DNA of 13,897 nt from an uncultured Actinomyces sp. (lineage in GTDB: Bacteria > Actinomycetota > Actinomycetes > Actinomycetales > Actinomycetaceae): positions 1-13,897 of the forward strand of contig CALHID010000163.1 of the NCBI GenBank assembly GCA_938030835.1, in the 5' to 3' direction. Below the pieces are notes generated by a model that was not told the DNA's origin, did not search any database, and saw nothing but the letters and a program-made list of their open reading frames with translations. The position numbers were made by a program, and so were the translations under genes. Positions 6,930-13,702 of the stretch are shown piece by piece. How positions within the stretch are numbered: position 1 is the first letter of the stretch; each line of letters begins with the position of its first letter.

Positions 6930-7766
6930 ATGCTTGCTGACACCGCTGTACTTGCACGCGATTGCGCCGCCCGCAAGGTTGGTCTTGCGGCTTTTAACGT
7001 GGTCCTTCTTGATCACGCCGAAGCATTTGTCGATGCCGCCGAAAACACCGGTTTACCTTTGGTCCTCCAACTGTCCCAAAATGCTGTGAAGTATCACGGT
7101 GGTCGTCTGCGTCCCCTGGGGTGCGCGCTTATCGAGCTTGCCAAGGCCTCCACCGTTCCCGTTTCTGTTCACCTTGATCACGCTGAATCGACCGATTTGT
7201 GCCGTGAGGCTATCGAGCTTGGTTTTACCTCGATCATGTACGACGGTTCAAAGCTTCCAGATGCACAGAACCGTGAGACTACCGCTGAGATCACCGCTTT
7301 CGCTCACGAGCACGGTGTCAGCGTCGAGGCTGAACTGGGTGAAGTTGGCGGAAAGAACGGGGTCCACGACCCCTCAGCACGCACCAATCCTGAAGATGCG
7401 GCCCAGTTTGTCGCAGATACTGGCGTTGATCTGCTTGCCGTTGCTGTGGGTTCTTCTCACGCAATGGCCACCCGTGAGGCAGTTTTGGACAATCAGCTGA
7501 TTGCTGCAATCCATGAGCTCGTCCCTGTCCCGCTGGTTTTGCACGGCTCTTCCGGCGTTCCCGACGACGGCATGGTTGCGGCAATTCAAGCCGGAATGAC
7601 CAAGATCAACGTTTCGACACACTTGAATGTCGTCTTCACCCAGGGCGTGCGTCAGATTCTTGATGAAAACCCGAAGATTGTTGATCCGCGAAAGTATGTC
7701 GGTCCCGCAACTCATTCGGTTCAAGAAGAAGTTGAGCGTCTGATGCGCCTCTACGCGCAGGCTTAA
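6930..7766 (+). CDS. Class II ketose-bisphosphate aldolase, KbaY/GatY type (probable tagatose-1,6-bisphosphate aldolase)
   Basis: This 278-aa zinc-dependent aldolase would cleave tagatose-1,6-bisphosphate (or fructose-1,6-bisphosphate) to dihydroxyacetone phosphate and glyceraldehyde-3-phosphate. The TIM-barrel residues are present: VHLDHAES (80-87) carries the catalytic D83 and zinc ligand H84, VEAELGEVGG (132-141), the second zinc His in GSSHAM (H177), the third in LHGSSG (H205) and the phosphate-binding KINVST (225-230). The short, GatY-like architecture differs from the longer actinobacterial glycolytic Fba whose gene ends this window, so the cell has at least two class II aldolases, which argues for a specialised role here. 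E. coli KbaY/GatY need a KbaZ/GatZ partner for full activity; none is visible. The ATG has AAGTAGG about 6 nt upstream and follows the PfkB stop by 22 bp. It is the last gene of the operon before a terminator. Confidence 0.87.
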   Translation: MLADTAVLARDCAARKVGLAAFNVVLLDHAEAFVDAAENTGLPLVLQLSQNAVKYHGGRLRPLGCALIELAKASTVPVSVHLDHAESTDLCREAIELGFTSIMYDGSKLPDAQNRETTAEITAFAHEHGVSVEAELGEVGGKNGVHDPSARTNPEDAAQFVADTGVDLLAVAVGSSHAMATREAVLDNQLIAAIHELVPVPLVLHGSSGVPDDGMVAAIQAGMTKINVSTHLNVVFTQGVRQILDENPKIVDPRKYVGPATHSVQEEVERLMRLYAQA

Positions 7767-7821
7767 TGCTCAACAAACTCCATTCGCTGCCAATTTGTTT
7801 TAATGCGATGAGGTAGCACGC

Positions 7822-7854
7822 AGCCCTCCCCCGCTTCCGCGTGGGAGGGCTTTT
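7822..7854 (+). terminator. Rho-independent terminator of the SIS-ROK-PfkB-aldolase operon
   Basis: AGCCCTCCC at 7822-7830 pairs exactly with GGGAGGGCT at 7843-7851. An inner CGC/GCG pairing closes a TTCC tetraloop, and a T run follows directly (7851-7854). It lies 55 bp after the aldolase stop and ends 13 bp before the 3' end of the convergent GH20 gene. The T run is on the plus-strand side only. Confidence 0.9.
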
Positions 7855-7867
7855 CATCTGCAGCTAT

Positions 7868-9232
7868 TTATTTGACGTACCAGCCTCGGCCTCGCCATAG
7901 GCCTTCGAGGCCCGCCAAACGTTCTTGGAAGTCTTCCCAGCTTCCGCGAGGGCCTCCCGCCCAGGCAACTTCTGCAAGACCCGCTAGGCGCGGCAGCAGC
8001 ATCTCCCAGACGTCCTTCTCTCGGCGCAGGGTTTCACTCCACAAGCAGGCCTCGACGCCTTCAATTCCCTTGCGGTCCACGCCCTCACAGATGCTCTCGG
8101 GATCCCAATCCCAGGCTTTCTTCAAAGGAAGGATTCCGGCCCAGGTGATGCCGAGCTTCTGTTCTGGATATTCCTTCATATCGAAGTAGGCCTTCGGACC
8201 GGGCGACATGATCGCTTTCACTCCGCGTCCGACAGCACGAGCGATCGAGTCTCCTTCAAGATCGTCATGCCACACCTGAACAAGATCGCCGTCCCCAAGC
8301 AGATCTGCAGCTTCTTCCCACGCCACAGCGCGCGTGCCACGGGCATGAATACGCTCAATTTGGCTTCCAACAATCGCTGGATAATCACCTTCGACAGTAG
8401 AGAAGGATTCATCGCCACCGATGTGGATACCGGCCGGAGAGAAGGGGGCAAGGGTTTCAACAACGGCCTCGAGGAAGGCCTGGGTCGCAGGCGCCTTCGT
8501 TGAAAGAGTTGAGAAGCCGACTTCAGTTCCTTCGTAAAGTGGCGGGCAGACCCCATCGGGGTTCAGTCCTTCAATTGCGTGGAGCGCAGCGTTGACGTGT
8601 CCGGGGATATCAATTTCGGGGATGATCGCAATCATCCGCGAGCGCCCTCCCTCGACCAGGGTCTGATAGTCATCAAGGGTGTAGTTCCCACCTTCTTCCC
8701 CGCCGACCGCGCAATCGGATGAGCGTTCAATGAGTTCGGGGAATTGCGGGATTTCAATGCGCCATCCCTGATCATCACTCAGATGCAGGTGCAGGATGTT
8801 CAAACCCACTTCGCTCATCGCATCCATGACGCGAAGGATTGTGGGAACGCTGAAGAAGTGGCGGGCAACATCGATGTGCAAGCCGCGGTGCTTATAAGCG
8901 GGGTAGTCGATGATTTTTACTGCAATGGGAGTCCGACTATGGTTCGCGATGGCCAATGTGTTGAGGCGACGCAGGCCTCGAGAAAGCCCCAATTCGGTCG
9001 CAGCGGTCACCTGCGCGCTTCCAGCGGAAATCGTCAAAATGTATGCCTCTGCGAACTGCCATTCCTCGGGGATTGCCAAGGGCGCAATTGCGGCCGAAAA
9101 TTCCTCAGCAGTCTTCAGCACAACAGAGGGGCTAATTTCTGCCCAAGTGGCTTCTTCCGGATGGGGATCGGCCTCTTCAATGAAGACCGGAAGTGGAAGA
9201 AGTCCGGGAATCGTGGACAGAGAGGAGGACAT
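7868..9232 (-). CDS. GH20 beta-N-acetylhexosaminidase (cytoplasmic)
   Basis: This 454-aa glycoside hydrolase family 20 enzyme removes terminal beta-linked GlcNAc/GalNAc by substrate-assisted catalysis. An N-terminal alpha/beta domain (about 1-110) precedes the TIM barrel, which shows YKHRGLHIDVARHF (113-126), ILHLHLSDDQGWRIE (146-160), IPEIDIPGH (204-212), the catalytic Asp-Glu pair in HIGGDES (D274-E275), VQVWHDD (318-324) and CLWSE (396-400). No signal peptide or anchor is present, so it should act in the cytosol on imported oligosaccharides, complementary to LnpA. The ATG 9230-9232 has AAAGGAG 7 nt upstream; the reading frame extends 13 codons further without a ribosome site. It is convergent with the aldolase operon and divergent from menB. 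Linkage specificity is not readable from the sequence. Confidence 0.93.
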   Translation of the reverse strand: MSSSLSTIPGLLPLPVFIEEADPHPEEATWAEISPSVVLKTAEEFSAAIAPLAIPEEWQFAEAYILTISAGSAQVTAATELGLSRGLRRLNTLAIANHSRTPIAVKIIDYPAYKHRGLHIDVARHFFSVPTILRVMDAMSEVGLNILHLHLSDDQGWRIEIPQFPELIERSSDCAVGGEEGGNYTLDDYQTLVEGGRSRMIAIIPEIDIPGHVNAALHAIEGLNPDGVCPPLYEGTEVGFSTLSTKAPATQAFLEAVVETLAPFSPAGIHIGGDESFSTVEGDYPAIVGSQIERIHARGTRAVAWEEAADLLGDGDLVQVWHDDLEGDSIARAVGRGVKAIMSPGPKAYFDMKEYPEQKLGITWAGILPLKKAWDWDPESICEGVDRKGIEGVEACLWSETLRREKDVWEMLLPRLAGLAEVAWAGGPRGSWEDFQERLAGLEGLWRGRGWYVK

Positions 9233-9275
9233 CGACGAGCTCCTTTGCTTAGTCATCAACTGTATGAACATCCCT

Positions 9276-9281
9276 ATCCTA
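9276..9281 (-). promoter_or_regulatory. Candidate -10 element for the GH20 gene
   Basis: TAGGAT on the minus strand sits about 44 bp upstream of the GH20 start. It has a loose -35 match (TGACCA) 17 bp further upstream. It is weak, but the only plausible promoter for this gene in the 93-bp divergent gap. Confidence 0.35.
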
Positions 9282-9312
9282 GCCCTCTGGGCATCAAGTG
9301 GTCATCGGCCGC

Positions 9313-9318
9313 TATTGT
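9313..9318 (+). promoter_or_regulatory. Candidate -10 element giving a leaderless menB transcript
   Basis: TATTGT is followed by 7 nt and then the A of the menB ATG (9326). There is no proper Shine-Dalgarno sequence; only GGGG lies 2 nt before the ATG. That spacing would place transcription start at or next to the start codon, as in the leaderless mRNAs common in actinobacteria. No good -35 is present. Confidence 0.35.
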
Positions 9319-9325
9319 TGGGGCT

Positions 9326-10303
9326 ATGAGTGCACTGAATTTCGTTTCCGACACCTTTGATCCTTCGCGCTGGCGTGAGGTTGAGGGTTTCGAGCTGACC
9401 GATATGACCTACCACCGCGGGATTTCCCGAGGCCCCGTCGACGGAGCTGAGAAGGGCGCGGACTTGCCGGTGGTCCGTATCGCTTTCGATCGCCCAGAAA
9501 TTCGCAATGCATTCCGCCCACATACTGTTGATGAGCTCTATCGCTGCCTGGACCACGCGCGAATGACTAGCGATGTCGCTGCGGTTATTTTGACGGGAAA
9601 CGGTCCTTCTCCTCGTGATGGTGGCTATTCCTTCTGTTCGGGTGGCGACCAGAGGATCCGAGGGAAAGATGGCTACCACTATGAGCTTGAGGGCAGCGAG
9701 GCCTCGGCGGGAGTGGAACAGCGACGTGAGCAAATTGACCCCGCACGCGCGGGACGCCTTCATATTTTGGAAGTTCAGCGCCTCATCCGCACCATGCCGA
9801 AGGTCGTTATTGCAGCGGTTCCCGGTTGGGCAGCTGGTGGCGGCCACAGCTTAAATGTTGTGTGTGATCTCTCGATTGCTTCTCGCGAGCATGCCGCGTT
9901 CATGCAGACCGATGCGAATGTTGGTTCTTTTGATGCCGGTTACGGCTCTGCGCTGCTCGCGCGCCAGGCGGGCGATAAGCGTGCACGTGAGATTTTCTTC
10001 CTCGCCAGGCGCTATGACGCCGATACTGCGGAGCGCTGGGGTGTCATTAACGAGGCCGTTCCCCATGCTCAGCTGGAGGAAACCGCGTTGGAGTGGGCTC
10101 GGATCATTGCAACGAAGTCTCCACAGGCTATCCGTATGCTGAAATTTGCTTTCAACCTGGCCGATGATGGTTTGGCCGGGCAGCAGGTTTTTGCCGGTGA
10201 GGCGACGCGCATGGCATACATGACAGATGAGGCTCAGGAAGGTCGCGATGCCTTCATTGAACACCGCTCGCCAGATTGGTCTTCCTTCCCGTATTATTTC
10301 TAA
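9326..10303 (+). CDS. menB: 1,4-dihydroxy-2-naphthoyl-CoA synthase (naphthoate synthase)
   Basis: This 325-aa crotonase-fold enzyme of menaquinone synthesis closes the ring of o-succinylbenzoyl-CoA to 1,4-dihydroxy-2-naphthoyl-CoA. MenB marks are IAFDRPEIRNAFRP (52-65), the oxyanion-hole segments FCSGGDQR (103-110) and WAAGGGHSLN (168-177), the MenB-specific VGSFDAGYGSALLARQ (199-214; usually SFDGGYGS, here one Gly is Ala), AERWGVINEAVP (235-246) and the C-terminal tail PDWSSFPYYF with its conserved aromatics. The length is that of the longer actinobacterial form. ATG 9326 is chosen because the conserved N-terminus begins there; the longer upstream frame runs antisense into the GH20 gene. It stands alone, with no other men gene visible, and is not obviously linked to the sugar genes. 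Confidence 0.95.
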   Translation: MSALNFVSDTFDPSRWREVEGFELTDMTYHRGISRGPVDGAEKGADLPVVRIAFDRPEIRNAFRPHTVDELYRCLDHARMTSDVAAVILTGNGPSPRDGGYSFCSGGDQRIRGKDGYHYELEGSEASAGVEQRREQIDPARAGRLHILEVQRLIRTMPKVVIAAVPGWAAGGGHSLNVVCDLSIASREHAAFMQTDANVGSFDAGYGSALLARQAGDKRAREIFFLARRYDADTAERWGVINEAVPHAQLEETALEWARIIATKSPQAIRMLKFAFNLADDGLAGQQVFAGEATRMAYMTDEAQEGRDAFIEHRSPDWSSFPYYF

Positions 10304-10367
10304 ATAATAATTTGGCTTTCAGGAGCCGATCAGCTTTGTCACAGCTCAAGCCATGGTTACTTTGTAT

Positions 10368-10400
10368 GACACTTCTTCCGAAATATCAGGGAAAAGTGTC
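10368..10400 (+). other. Inverted repeat downstream of menB
   Basis: GACACTT (10368-10374) pairs with AAGTGTC (10394-10400), and part of the intervening TTCC...GGGAA can extend the stem with mismatches. No T run follows, so it is not a standard terminator. AGTGT within the right arm can alternatively pair with ACACT at 10408-10412. It is the only hairpin between menB and the next gene; its role is unknown. No gene was found in the 223-bp gap. Confidence 0.3.
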
Positions 10401-10437
10401 CAAAAGATACACTCCTGTATGCCATCAGCTTGACAAA

Positions 10438-10454
10438 ACCTATAAACTATAGGT
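10438..10454. promoter_or_regulatory. 17-bp perfect palindrome upstream of the envelope protein gene (candidate operator/promoter)
   Basis: ACCTATAAACTATAGGT is a perfect inverted repeat with 7-bp arms and a 3-bp centre, 72 bp before the GTG start. It contains TATAAA/TAAACT, which could be the -10. A TTGACA hexamer lies just upstream (10430-10435) but is too close to these to act as their -35. Operator-like placement over the promoter is an inference. Confidence 0.45.
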
Positions 10455-10526
10455 GCCATCAACTGCAGGGACTCTCCAGCAATACGTGAGCCCATCACAC
10501 GAATTGCGTTCAAAGAAAGGGCCTAT

Positions 10527-12182
10527 GTGAGAATTCGCTTAGGATCGCGAAGCTCCCAAAGGGCGCTGTCGTATCGACAGGGCTCCAAGGTTTCGCGCGC
10601 GCTAATTCTTCTCACAACTGCCGCGATTGGCGGGTCTTTTACACTTTTGACTCTCCCCTGGTCCCCCGCATCTGCACATCCAGACACAGCGCCCGTTACG
10701 ACTGTTTCCACTGATCCTCACGATCATCTAGATGACAATAGCGGCAGCTTAGATGTGCAAGCTACGGCTGAGGCACCCAGCACAGATCCAACCCTCAGTA
10801 TCAAGGATCTTCAGTCAACTCCCGAGCGCCTTGTTCTTGAAAGCGATTCCCCGCTGGCAAAAAGGTTTGTCCGCACGCCTTATGAAAAGGCAGAGGTCAT
10901 TGTTGAAGGTGCTGAGTTTGCACCCGAAACAACACTGCCCAACCAGACTCCCGCGGCGAGCTTCGATCAACTTGAACCCAAGCCCGCGTCCAGCGACGAT
11001 ACCCCCTCTGTGAATGACCTGAAGGGTCACGAAGGTGCGGTGTGGGTTGAGAGCAACGCAACGCCTTCCGCCAACGCCACTTCAATTGCTCAATTACAAG
11101 GCGATGAGCAGGATGTTAAGACTCTCGACGAGTTGCAGGAAAAGGGTATTCCCGCCATCGATTCTTCGCTTGCGACCCCTGAGATCCTGGTCCAAAACGG
11201 ACAAATTCGTACCATGACATTCGAGCTGACCAATGTCGGTAAGGATGCGAAGGACATCGAGATCGAGGGCGTTTTCTCCAGCAAGGTCCCCGGTAGTAGT
11301 ACGGTCATTTGGAGCCTCCAGTGCTCAGCTAAAGGCGGAGTAACTTGCCCCGAGCGCGCCGATGGGTACGCAGAATCGGTTACCCTCACCCAGGACAAGC
11401 CCGAGTTCTCGCCCTTCCATTCCGTGATCAACATGCCAAAGGGCTCCACCATCACGATCACCGCTCAAATTCGCCAAACAATTGCTCAGTGCACTCCCGA
11501 TGATGTCAGCGAGACAACTACACGTTTCAGCTGGAAACGCTTGGGTGCTGATAAATCAAAGCAGACCGATCTTGAGCTAACAGGGAAGATTGCCTGCGAA
11601 AGCGCAACTCCCACACCGACGGCAACGCCCTCAGTAACTCCGTCCCCCACTCCTACGGCTACCACGCCTTCAAGTGATGTTCAGACGCGTTCTGCGACGG
11701 CAAAGCCTCTTCCGACAGCAACTCCGACCCGGCACATCAACGAAAGCCAGTCGAGCGTTCAGCCTCGGCCAAGGCGGGACCAGGCTCGCCCTGCGCCTGC
11801 CCCGGCTCGGCGAGTGCAAGTCTTCGCTCCCGGTTCGCCGAACCGTCCGACCGCACAGGAAGCAGCGCGTCGCAGTGCTACTTCTCGACAGGCTCAGGCA
11901 GCTGCCCGCCAGCAGCAGAGTCCAAACGCTGCGGCCCAACGTAATAATGCGGTGCCCGCCGCTCCTACACGCTCGAGCAGCGATACCACTCCCGCTGCTT
12001 CCCAAGCTCCTGTAGAGAACCAAGACAACTCGCGGCTGGCTGATCCCAGTTATGGTTTCAACGCGAACGGTGGTCGCGGCGGCTTGATGAGTGACGTCGA
12101 AGCCAATAGCGCAGTTGCGGTTGCTGCACTGCTCGTCACTGCCGGCGCCGGCGCCCTGGCAACCTTCCACAAGGGTAAGTGA
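10527..12182 (+). CDS. Secreted, membrane-anchored envelope protein of unknown function (Pro/Thr/Ala-rich)
   Basis: I do not recognise this 551-aa protein. GTG at 10527 is taken as start because GAAAGG lies 6 nt upstream and the overlapping ATG at 10525 reads straight into TGA. A long basic head is followed by a hydrophobic signal core (about 23-43) and a likely cleavage after ASA (residue 50). Residues 51-215 are acidic and disordered-looking, with short recurring units (SIKDLQ, SFDQLE, SVNDLK, SIAQLQ). Residues about 216-358 look like a beta-sandwich domain (TFELTNVGKDAKDIEI...) with four Cys (266, 274, 322, 357), possibly two disulfides. Then come a PT/PS-rich stalk (359-400), an Arg/Ala/Gln-rich basic stretch (410-470) and a C-terminal hydrophobic helix (527-547) ending HKGK. 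No LPxTG precedes the helix, so it is predicted to be membrane-anchored rather than sortase-linked. It is probably monocistronic, between a palindrome and a terminator. Confidence 0.85.
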   Translation: MRIRLGSRSSQRALSYRQGSKVSRALILLTTAAIGGSFTLLTLPWSPASAHPDTAPVTTVSTDPHDHLDDNSGSLDVQATAEAPSTDPTLSIKDLQSTPERLVLESDSPLAKRFVRTPYEKAEVIVEGAEFAPETTLPNQTPAASFDQLEPKPASSDDTPSVNDLKGHEGAVWVESNATPSANATSIAQLQGDEQDVKTLDELQEKGIPAIDSSLATPEILVQNGQIRTMTFELTNVGKDAKDIEIEGVFSSKVPGSSTVIWSLQCSAKGGVTCPERADGYAESVTLTQDKPEFSPFHSVINMPKGSTITITAQIRQTIAQCTPDDVSETTTRFSWKRLGADKSKQTDLELTGKIACESATPTPTATPSVTPSPTPTATTPSSDVQTRSATAKPLPTATPTRHINESQSSVQPRPRRDQARPAPAPARRVQVFAPGSPNRPTAQEAARRSATSRQAQAAARQQQSPNAAAQRNNAVPAAPTRSSSDTTPAASQAPVENQDNSRLADPSYGFNANGGRGGLMSDVEANSAVAVAALLVTAGAGALATFHKGK

Positions 12183-12201
12183 AACGCTCTCTTTGATTTT
12201 C

Positions 12202-12240
12202 ACTGGCACCTATCACTTTTGATAGGTGCCAGTTTTCCTT
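12202..12240 (+). terminator. Rho-independent terminator of the envelope protein gene
   Basis: CTGGCACCTATC (12203-12214) and GATAGGTGCCAG (12221-12232) pair perfectly around a 6-nt loop, extended by one A-T pair, and are followed by TTTTCCTTTT. It begins 20 bp after the stop codon. Confidence 0.93.
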
Positions 12241-12311
12241 TTGGATTCGACAGCGATCCGCAGGCTCTTTCATGGTGCACAAGCAAATGACGCCCGCGCA
12301 AAAAGATAAAG

Positions 12312-12343
12312 AAGCGCTGGGCTGACCGTCCAGCCCAGCGCTT
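12312..12343 (-). terminator. Rho-independent terminator of the minus-strand hypothetical gene
   Basis: AAGCGCTGGGCTG (12312-12324) and CAGCCCAGCGCTT (12331-12343) are perfect complements with a 6-nt loop. Read on the minus strand, the stem is followed by CTTTATCTTTTT. It lies 18 bp past the stop of the gene ending at 12362. Between this and the previous terminator (about 12241-12311) I see nothing. Confidence 0.9.
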
Positions 12344-12361
12344 GTGTCGTTTCAAATGAGT

Positions 12362-13549
12362 TTAACGGCGCCCGAACTTCGCACGCATCACGCGCGCCAA
12401 GGCAAGTTCAGCGAAGGCATCCACCAGAAGAGCGCCACCGAAAACACCCGAGAAGATCTTCCATCCCGAACGCGGCTTCGCAGCCTTCACCGCAGAAACC
12501 AGCAGCGCTGCACCGGACGCTGCTTCGATAGAAGCGAGAGCTGAAAGAATCCACGGACGGTCGGAGACAACCGCCATGTAAGCCTTCTGAATAGCGCTGG
12601 GATCTTCTTCCTTGTTCCCGGTCATCATGATGTCAACGCTACGACCGATGGCATTTGAGATACCACGTGCATTGTGGAGAACGGCACCTTCGACATCCCC
12701 GGCTTTAATTGAACCCTGGAGGAAGTCTGCAACTCCCTGAGGTAGCGCAAGAGCCTTCACGACAGCGGTAATTGCATGAACTCCATTAAGGTCCTGAGCA
12801 GCCAGCAATGCCTCGACATCGGCGCCGGGAACGTGTGCCGCGATTTCGCGCAGGGCTGGGCGATCTCCCACCAAGTCGACGATGGAAGAATCCACGGACT
12901 CAACAGCAGCGGAACCGGTCACAATACGCGTTGTCATTCCCCAGTTGTGGGTCAGCACATGCTCAAGATGATCATCGGTCACCAAGTACAGATGCAAATC
13001 GCCATCGGTCATCGCCAAGGAAACCAACGGAAGATCACCAAAGTTCCATCCCGACTTCTCCTCGGGAATTTCTGCCAATAGCGCGCGATACCCCTTGCCC
13101 AGCTCTACATCGGCAACATCGACTCCCTCAAGTGCGGCCAGCAACGGGACCGAAGACGCGGGGGTACGCCCAATTTCGACGACACGAACGCCCGACTCTG
13201 ACTCTTCGACCTCTTCGGGAAGGAAATTTGCCAGAGGGCTATCACCATGGGGAAGCGCATCGATATGTTCTCCACCCAAACGTACCTCTGCATTGAAGCG
13301 CGAAGCTAACTGAGAGGCAAGCTCGCTGACCGTAATTCCTGCTTGCGCATCCTGAGCGCCTTCGGCGAGGGTCGCGACTCGTCCGTTCTCAACCGCGATA
13401 TTGAGGCCCAGAAGCTGAGGAGTTGCCTCAAACCATTCCAATTGGGCCAAAACGGAACTATCACGGAGCACGTGAGCAACTTGATCGGGATCAAGCTGGG
13501 AGGCAATCATCATTCCCTCTACGCGGGTCCATGTTGCATCAGTCATCAT
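12362..13549 (-). CDS. Hypothetical protein with hydrophobic C-terminal segments
   Basis: I do not recognise this 395-aa protein. Residues 1-320 are soluble-looking, mixed alpha/beta and acidic, with no signal peptide and no metal- or nucleotide-binding motif that I can identify. A central part (about 168-230) has GDLPLVSLAMTDGDLHLYLV and is followed by an Ala/Leu-rich helical part. The C-terminus carries two hydrophobic stretches (about 332-355 and 364-386) separated by a basic AKPRSGWK loop, ending in the basic MRAKFGRR. This suggests a membrane-associated or hairpin-anchored protein. Of three clustered ATGs, the one at 13547-13549 is chosen because GAAGG lies 6 nt upstream; 13546 is also possible and the earliest (13555) abuts the site. 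It lies downstream of fba on the same strand but is separated by a strong terminator, so it probably has its own promoter. Confidence 0.8.
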   Translation of the reverse strand: MMTDATWTRVEGMMIASQLDPDQVAHVLRDSSVLAQLEWFEATPQLLGLNIAVENGRVATLAEGAQDAQAGITVSELASQLASRFNAEVRLGGEHIDALPHGDSPLANFLPEEVEESESGVRVVEIGRTPASSVPLLAALEGVDVADVELGKGYRALLAEIPEEKSGWNFGDLPLVSLAMTDGDLHLYLVTDDHLEHVLTHNWGMTTRIVTGSAAVESVDSSIVDLVGDRPALREIAAHVPGADVEALLAAQDLNGVHAITAVVKALALPQGVADFLQGSIKAGDVEGAVLHNARGISNAIGRSVDIMMTGNKEEDPSAIQKAYMAVVSDRPWILSALASIEAASGAALLVSAVKAAKPRSGWKIFSGVFGGALLVDAFAELALARVMRAKFGRR

Positions 13550-13595
13550 TGTCATCCTTCCGAAGACCCTGAGAATCGTCCTTCGACTAGCTACA

Positions 13596-13601
13596 AGTTT
13601 A
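13596..13601 (-). promoter_or_regulatory. Candidate -10 element for the hypothetical gene
   Basis: TAAACT on the minus strand lies about 47 bp upstream of the chosen start, between that gene and the fba terminator. The -35 region is not consensus, so this is tentative. Confidence 0.3.
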
Positions 13602-13637
13602 GCCTGTCCTTTGGATCGACAGACACACCACAACAGA

Positions 13638-13673
13638 AAAGGTGAGAGCACCCATTTGGGTGCTCTCACCTTT
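13638..13673 (-). terminator. Rho-independent terminator of fba
   Basis: A perfect 16-bp stem (13638-13653 with 13658-13673) closes on a 4-nt loop. On the minus strand it is followed by T (TTTTCTGTTG), 29 bp past the fba stop codon. Confidence 0.92.
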
Positions 13674-13702
13674 CAGTGCTAATGAAGCAGTTTCAGAAGC
13701 GA

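Noticed and set aside
8744..9325. N-terminal extension of menB into the GH20 gene
   Set aside because: These 194 extra codons are antisense to GH20, and the known MenB N-terminus fits the ATG at 9326.
11600..11720. Possible tandem DNA repeat in the Pro/Thr-rich stalk
   Set aside because: The codons encode a low-complexity PT/PS stretch, and the DNA repeat is irregular, without a fixed unit length.
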